Source: Armatimonadota bacterium
GTDB taxonomy: Bacteria; Armatimonadota; JAAZEB01
NCBI GenBank assembly: GCA_012841485.1
Contig: DUUU01000442.1
Span: 1-15,976 of the forward strand
Direction of reading: 5' to 3'
DNA length: 15,976 nucleotides
In this document: positions 12,956 through 15,976 of the stretch, one piece after another
Layout of the letters: each line of letters begins with the position of its first letter
Numbering within the stretch: position 1 is the first letter of the stretch
The notes under the pieces: generated by a model
Databases searched by the model: none
Seen by the model: the letters and a program-made list of their open reading frames with translations, nothing else
What the model was told of the DNA's origin: nothing
Program-made: the position numbers and the translations under genes

Positions 12956-14269
12956 CTATCTGCCCTCGCCCGATCCCCTGCCGCCGGACCGACGCTTGCG
13001 GTCGCGAAGGAACGTCGGCGGGTCATAGGGTCCTTCGCCCATCTCACGGGTTGCGCGCCGTACCTCCTCCAGCAAGTCAGGAACTGGAGTGGCGCTCTGG
13101 GCCGGATCGGACTTCGCCTGTTGTGGCTTGGCATCGGCGGGCCCGCCCGGGGCGGTCTGCGGCGGCTCGGGGTTTCCCCCCGCGGGCGATGCCGGGCGCG
13201 ACTCGGTCGCGAAGCCCCAGGGGCGTAGGCCGCTGCCGCTGGATGCCGGCGGGGCCGATGGCGTCGCCTGGCCCCAGGGGCGCGCTTCCTCGAGCGTCTC
13301 GCGAGAGCGAGGCGATGGACCCCCAAAGCCGGTGGCGATCACCGTCACCTTCACCTCGCCGGTCTGGGAGTCTCCTTGCACCAGGCCGGTGATGATGTTC
13401 GCCTCCTCAGGATCGGTGGCGTTGCGGATCAGCTGCGTGATCTCGTCAAACTCCTCGATCAGGAAGTCGTCGGGCGCGGTGATGTTGACCAGAGCGCCGC
13501 GGGCACCCTGAATGGAGGTCTCCAGCAGCGGACTGGAGATGGCCGCCTGCGCGGCCTTGGTGGCTCGATCCTGACCCGAGGCGATGCCAATGCCCATCAA
13601 GGCGGTGCCGGCATTCTGCACGATGGTGCGCACATCCTCGAAATCCACGTTCCAATCGCCGGTGACGTAGATGATCTCGGCGATACCCTGCACGCCCTGG
13701 CGGAGGATATCATCCGCCATGAGGAAGGCATCGCGCAGCGCCAGGCGGCGGTTCGAAAGCTCCCGAAGCCGGTCGTTGGGAATCGCGATGAGGGCATCCA
13801 CCTTGTCGCCCAATCGCGCCAGGCCCTCCTGAGCCGCCCTCCCTCGCCGGGGGCCCTCGTTGGTGAACGGCTTGGTGACGACACCGACGGTCAGCGCTTT
13901 CAGGTCGCGCGCGACACTGGCGACGATTGGGGCGCCGCCGGTGCCCGTGCCTCCGCCCATTCCCGCGGTGACGAAGACCATATCGGCGCCTTCGAGAACG
14001 CGCATGATCTCCTGGCGGCTCTCCTCGGCGGCGAGTTGGCCCTTCTCCGGATCGCCACCTGTGCCCAGGCCGCGCGTCAGTTTCGGGCCGAGCTGCAGCC
14101 GCGTCGGGGCCAGCGAGTGCTCCAGGGTCATGGCGTCCGTGTTCATCGCGATGAAGTCCACCCCCTGGACTCCCACTTCAATCATGCGGTTGATGGCATT
14201 GCATCCCCCGCCACCGATCCCGACCACCTTGATGGCCGCGCACTGTTTCGGAACTGTCGAGCTTGCCAT
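12956..14269 (-). CDS. ftsZ: Cell division protein FtsZ, first copy (divergent linker and tail)
   Basis: The product has 437 residues. The fold is complete: GIGGGGCNAIN 17-27, GGGTGTG 105-111, T7 loop NVDFEDV 207-213 with Asn207, Asp209 and Asp212. It is preceded by VTGDW where the canonical sequence is PGMI or PGLI. The linker (about 317-412) is long and Pro/Gly/Ser-rich. It repeats RPWG(Q/F)AT, encoded by a duplicated 12-mer GCCCCAGGGGCG at 13214-13225 and 13271-13282. The tail keeps PTFLR at 418-422 for FtsA binding and adds a basic Gly/Arg/Lys extension. I prefer the ATG at 14269: GAGG lies 8 nt upstream and it matches the other copy's N-terminus. An ATG at 14311, 9 nt after ftsA, is possible and would add 14 residues. 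It is expected to co-assemble with or modulate the second FtsZ. Confidence 0.94.
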   Translation of the reverse strand: MASSTVPKQCAAIKVVGIGGGGCNAINRMIEVGVQGVDFIAMNTDAMTLEHSLAPTRLQLGPKLTRGLGTGGDPEKGQLAAEESRQEIMRVLEGADMVFVTAGMGGGTGTGGAPIVASVARDLKALTVGVVTKPFTNEGPRRGRAAQEGLARLGDKVDALIAIPNDRLRELSNRRLALRDAFLMADDILRQGVQGIAEIIYVTGDWNVDFEDVRTIVQNAGTALMGIGIASGQDRATKAAQAAISSPLLETSIQGARGALVNITAPDDFLIEEFDEITQLIRNATDPEEANIITGLVQGDSQTGEVKVTVIATGFGGPSPRSRETLEEARPWGQATPSAPPASSGSGLRPWGFATESRPASPAGGNPEPPQTAPGGPADAKPQQAKSDPAQSATPVPDLLEEVRRATREMGEGPYDPPTFLRDRKRRSGGRGSGEGR

Positions 14270-14320
14270 GTTTACTACCTCGGGCGTGGCGGAAGTCGAA
14301 TCCATCTTCATCACTTTCTC

Positions 14321-15559
14321 TTAGCGCGACAGGAGGCCGCGCAGCCAGCGGCCGAGCCCGGCGAAGAGTCCCTCCAACAACTGCCCCTCGCGCTGGCGCG
14401 TGTCCCGGGCATAGCGCGCCGCGTAGGTGACCAGGCCCACCCCCGTAGCGAACGACGGCCCGCGCAGGGCGCTCGTTGCCGCTGCAGGATCCAGGGGCGC
14501 GCCCAGGCGAACCGGCATCCCCAAAACTCGCGAGGCAACCTCGAGCGTGCCCGGAAGCTGGCTTCCGCCGCCGCTGATCACCAGGCCGGCGGGGAGCTGG
14601 TGGGTGGCCTCCGCTCGGGCGATCTCGTCTGCGACCAATTCGAACAGCTCCTCCATGCGGGGATGCACGATCTCCGGGATGATGCGTTTTGGGATGCGAA
14701 CGGTGTCATCGGCGGTGTGGCCCAAGGGCGTCACCGTAACCGCCTCCAGTTCCTCAATTCCCTCGTCCAACGCCGTCCCGTGCTGCAGCTTGATGCGCTC
14801 CGCCTCGTTGCGCGCCACGCGCAGGCCAACCGCGAGATCGTTCGTCACGTGGTTTCCGCCCACGGGGATCACGCTGGTGTGGAACACCCCTCCTGCCCGG
14901 AAGAGGGCCACGTCGCTCGTGCCACCCCCGATATCCACCAGTGCCACCCCAAGCTCCCGCTCCTCGGCGCTCAACACCGCTTCGGCGGTGGCCAGGGGCT
15001 CTAGAATGATCCCCCCGGGAATGATCGAGAGGTCCGCCTGGTGGATGCACTTGATCAGGTTCTGCAGAAAGCTGGTCTCCGCCGTGACAATGTGCATCTC
15101 CACATCCAGGCGGGTTCCGGTCATCCCTATCGGGCGACGAACGCCCTCGTGCCCATCGATACGGAACGCACGGGGGATGCTGTGGATAATCTCGTGCCCT
15201 GCCGGTATATCGACGCGCTGTGCCGCTTCCTTCGCCTGTTCGACATCCTCCGCGGTGATATCGCGGAAGCGCTCGATCTCAACGCTGCCCCTCGAGTTGA
15301 ACGACTGGATGTGCTGGCCGGTGATCCCCACGGCGACGGCGCGAATCTGGAAGCCGGTCGCCTGTTGGGCTGTCTCGATGGCCTCCTCGATGGCGAGAAC
15401 GGTGGCGTCGATATCGACCACGATACCCTTCTGCAGGCCCTGGCAGGGCGCAAGGCCGTGGCCGGAAAGATCCACCCCATTCTTGTTAACCTCGCCTACG
15501 ACGGCACAGACTTTAGTAGTGCCCACATCGAGGCCGACGATGATTTCTGATTTGGCCAA
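14321..15559 (-). CDS. ftsA: Cell division protein FtsA
   Basis: FtsA is an actin-like ATPase that tethers FtsZ to the inner membrane and recruits the division machinery. The product has 412 residues. The first phosphate motif GLDVGTTK is at 9-16, subdomain 1C near 80-165, the second phosphate motif VDIGGGTSDVALF at 208-220 and the adenosine motif ISGGGSQLPG at 328-337. The C-terminal amphipathic helix LLEGLFAGLGRWLRGLLSR (394-412) is the membrane-targeting sequence. The start is a TTG. I chose TTG 15559 because GGGGGA lies just upstream and it gives the usual MAKSEIIVGLD beginning; a TTG at 15571 would add four residues. No in-frame ATG is near. It lies about 60 nt after sbp and 9-51 nt before ftsZ1, in one operon. 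Confidence 0.95.
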   Translation of the reverse strand: MAKSEIIVGLDVGTTKVCAVVGEVNKNGVDLSGHGLAPCQGLQKGIVVDIDATVLAIEEAIETAQQATGFQIRAVAVGITGQHIQSFNSRGSVEIERFRDITAEDVEQAKEAAQRVDIPAGHEIIHSIPRAFRIDGHEGVRRPIGMTGTRLDVEMHIVTAETSFLQNLIKCIHQADLSIIPGGIILEPLATAEAVLSAEERELGVALVDIGGGTSDVALFRAGGVFHTSVIPVGGNHVTNDLAVGLRVARNEAERIKLQHGTALDEGIEELEAVTVTPLGHTADDTVRIPKRIIPEIVHPRMEELFELVADEIARAEATHQLPAGLVISGGGSQLPGTLEVASRVLGMPVRLGAPLDPAAATSALRGPSFATGVGLVTYAARYARDTRQREGQLLEGLFAGLGRWLRGLLSR

Positions 15560-15621
15560 GGCATCCCCCAAAGGCCGCGTACTTGAGGCCGGATAGGGAC
15601 TGGAATCGGGGCTACGGGCGC

Positions 15622-15976
15622 TCAGGGCGTCTCGCGAAACACGCGCATCCGGGCTACCAGCAGCCTGCGCACGATGCCCAAGTTGGTAAACATGCGCATA
15701 CCCAGAGCCACCACTGCAGCGAGATAGAGCTCGCGCAGGCCGATCAAATCTCCCAGCCAGACCAGGGCTGTGGCGGCGAGCATATTGATAAAGAACCCCG
15801 TTACGAAAACGTGGTCGTCAAAGCGTTCTTCCAGTCCTGCGCGGTAGCCACCCAGGATCGTATCTAGACCGGCGAGCAGCGCCACCGAGAGGTAGTTCCC
15901 ATACTGGATAGGCACATGCCAGGGAAGCGCCAGAGCGATGAGCACGCCACCGATGAGCCCGCATGCGGGCGCGAGC
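15622..15976 (-). CDS. sbp: Small basic protein (DUF1290/Sbp family), partial at its 5' end
   Basis: The frame stays open to the right edge of the window, so the N-terminus is missing. The visible 117 codons show the family's membrane pattern: LAPACGLIGGVLIALALP, then IQYGNYLSVALLAGLDTILGG, a short polar loop (YRAGLEERFDDHVF), VTGFFINMLAATALVWLG and ELYLAAVVALGMRMFTNLGIVRRLL with a basic C-terminus. Sbp is a three-segment inner-membrane protein encoded next to ftsA in many Firmicutes and other Terrabacteria. Its exact role is unknown, though its location ties it to cell division. An internal GTG at 15945 exists but would cut into the first membrane segment, so I do not take it as the start. 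Confidence 0.88.
   Translation of the reverse strand, partial: LAPACGLIGGVLIALALPWHVPIQYGNYLSVALLAGLDTILGGYRAGLEERFDDHVFVTGFFINMLAATALVWLGDLIGLRELYLAAVVALGMRMFTNLGIVRRLLVARMRVFRETP

Noticed and set aside
13376..15004. A 542-codon plus-strand open frame, with another of 409 codons at 11799-13028.
   Set aside because: Both run antisense to ftsA and the ftsZ genes, are His/Asp/Gly-rich and resemble no family.

Overview
This is a chromosomal, GC-rich window (about 60-65% by eye). It contains no sign of phage, plasmid, insertion sequence, CRISPR array or RNA gene. The fts order (small basic protein, ftsA, ftsZ, ftsZ), the secreted GHL10/DUF187 hydrolase-like protein, the coaX type of pantothenate kinase and the B12-domain radical SAM protein with a cysteine-rich tail suggest a Gram-negative-like member of the Terrabacteria, most plausibly Armatimonadota. 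The phylum is an inference. No rRNA or marker search was possible.

Layout from left to right. (1) Positions 1-2582, minus strand: a large secreted GHL10/DUF187 glycosidase-like protein that runs off the left edge, with an apparent frameshift near 118-128. (2) 2828-3241, plus strand: a small single-pass membrane protein of unknown function, divergent from the hydrolase. (3) 3303-6104, minus strand: coaX, a polytopic membrane protein and an exported KY-type transglutaminase-like protein. The last two overlap by 4 nt. coaX has its own near-consensus promoter, placed so that its mRNA should be leaderless. (4) 6506-9747: a small-molecule redox block. A Gfo/Idh/MocA oxidoreductase (plus) converges on a VOC protein-SDR pair (minus), and a NAD(P)-dependent epimerase/dehydratase (minus) lies beyond them. 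(5) 9804-11552, minus strand: a B12-binding-domain radical SAM protein. (6) 11700 to the right edge, minus strand: the division operon sbp-ftsA-ftsZ1-ftsZ2. It ends in a hairpin with a U-rich downstream stretch.

The most notable region is the division operon. It carries two adjacent full-length FtsZ proteins that align without a gap over their first 316 residues (about 215 identical by hand count). Both keep the GTP-binding signature, the three acidic/amide T7-loop residues and the FtsA-binding C-terminal peptide. They differ in the segment just before the T7 loop, in linker length and in the tail. A strong hairpin begins 3 nt after the first ftsZ stop and could set the ratio of the two products. 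Regulatory signals seen elsewhere are a tandem GACCGG half-site array before the Gfo/Idh gene, a recurring intergenic element reading AGGATTCCCT on the minus strand, and perfect or near-perfect hairpins closing most transcription units.
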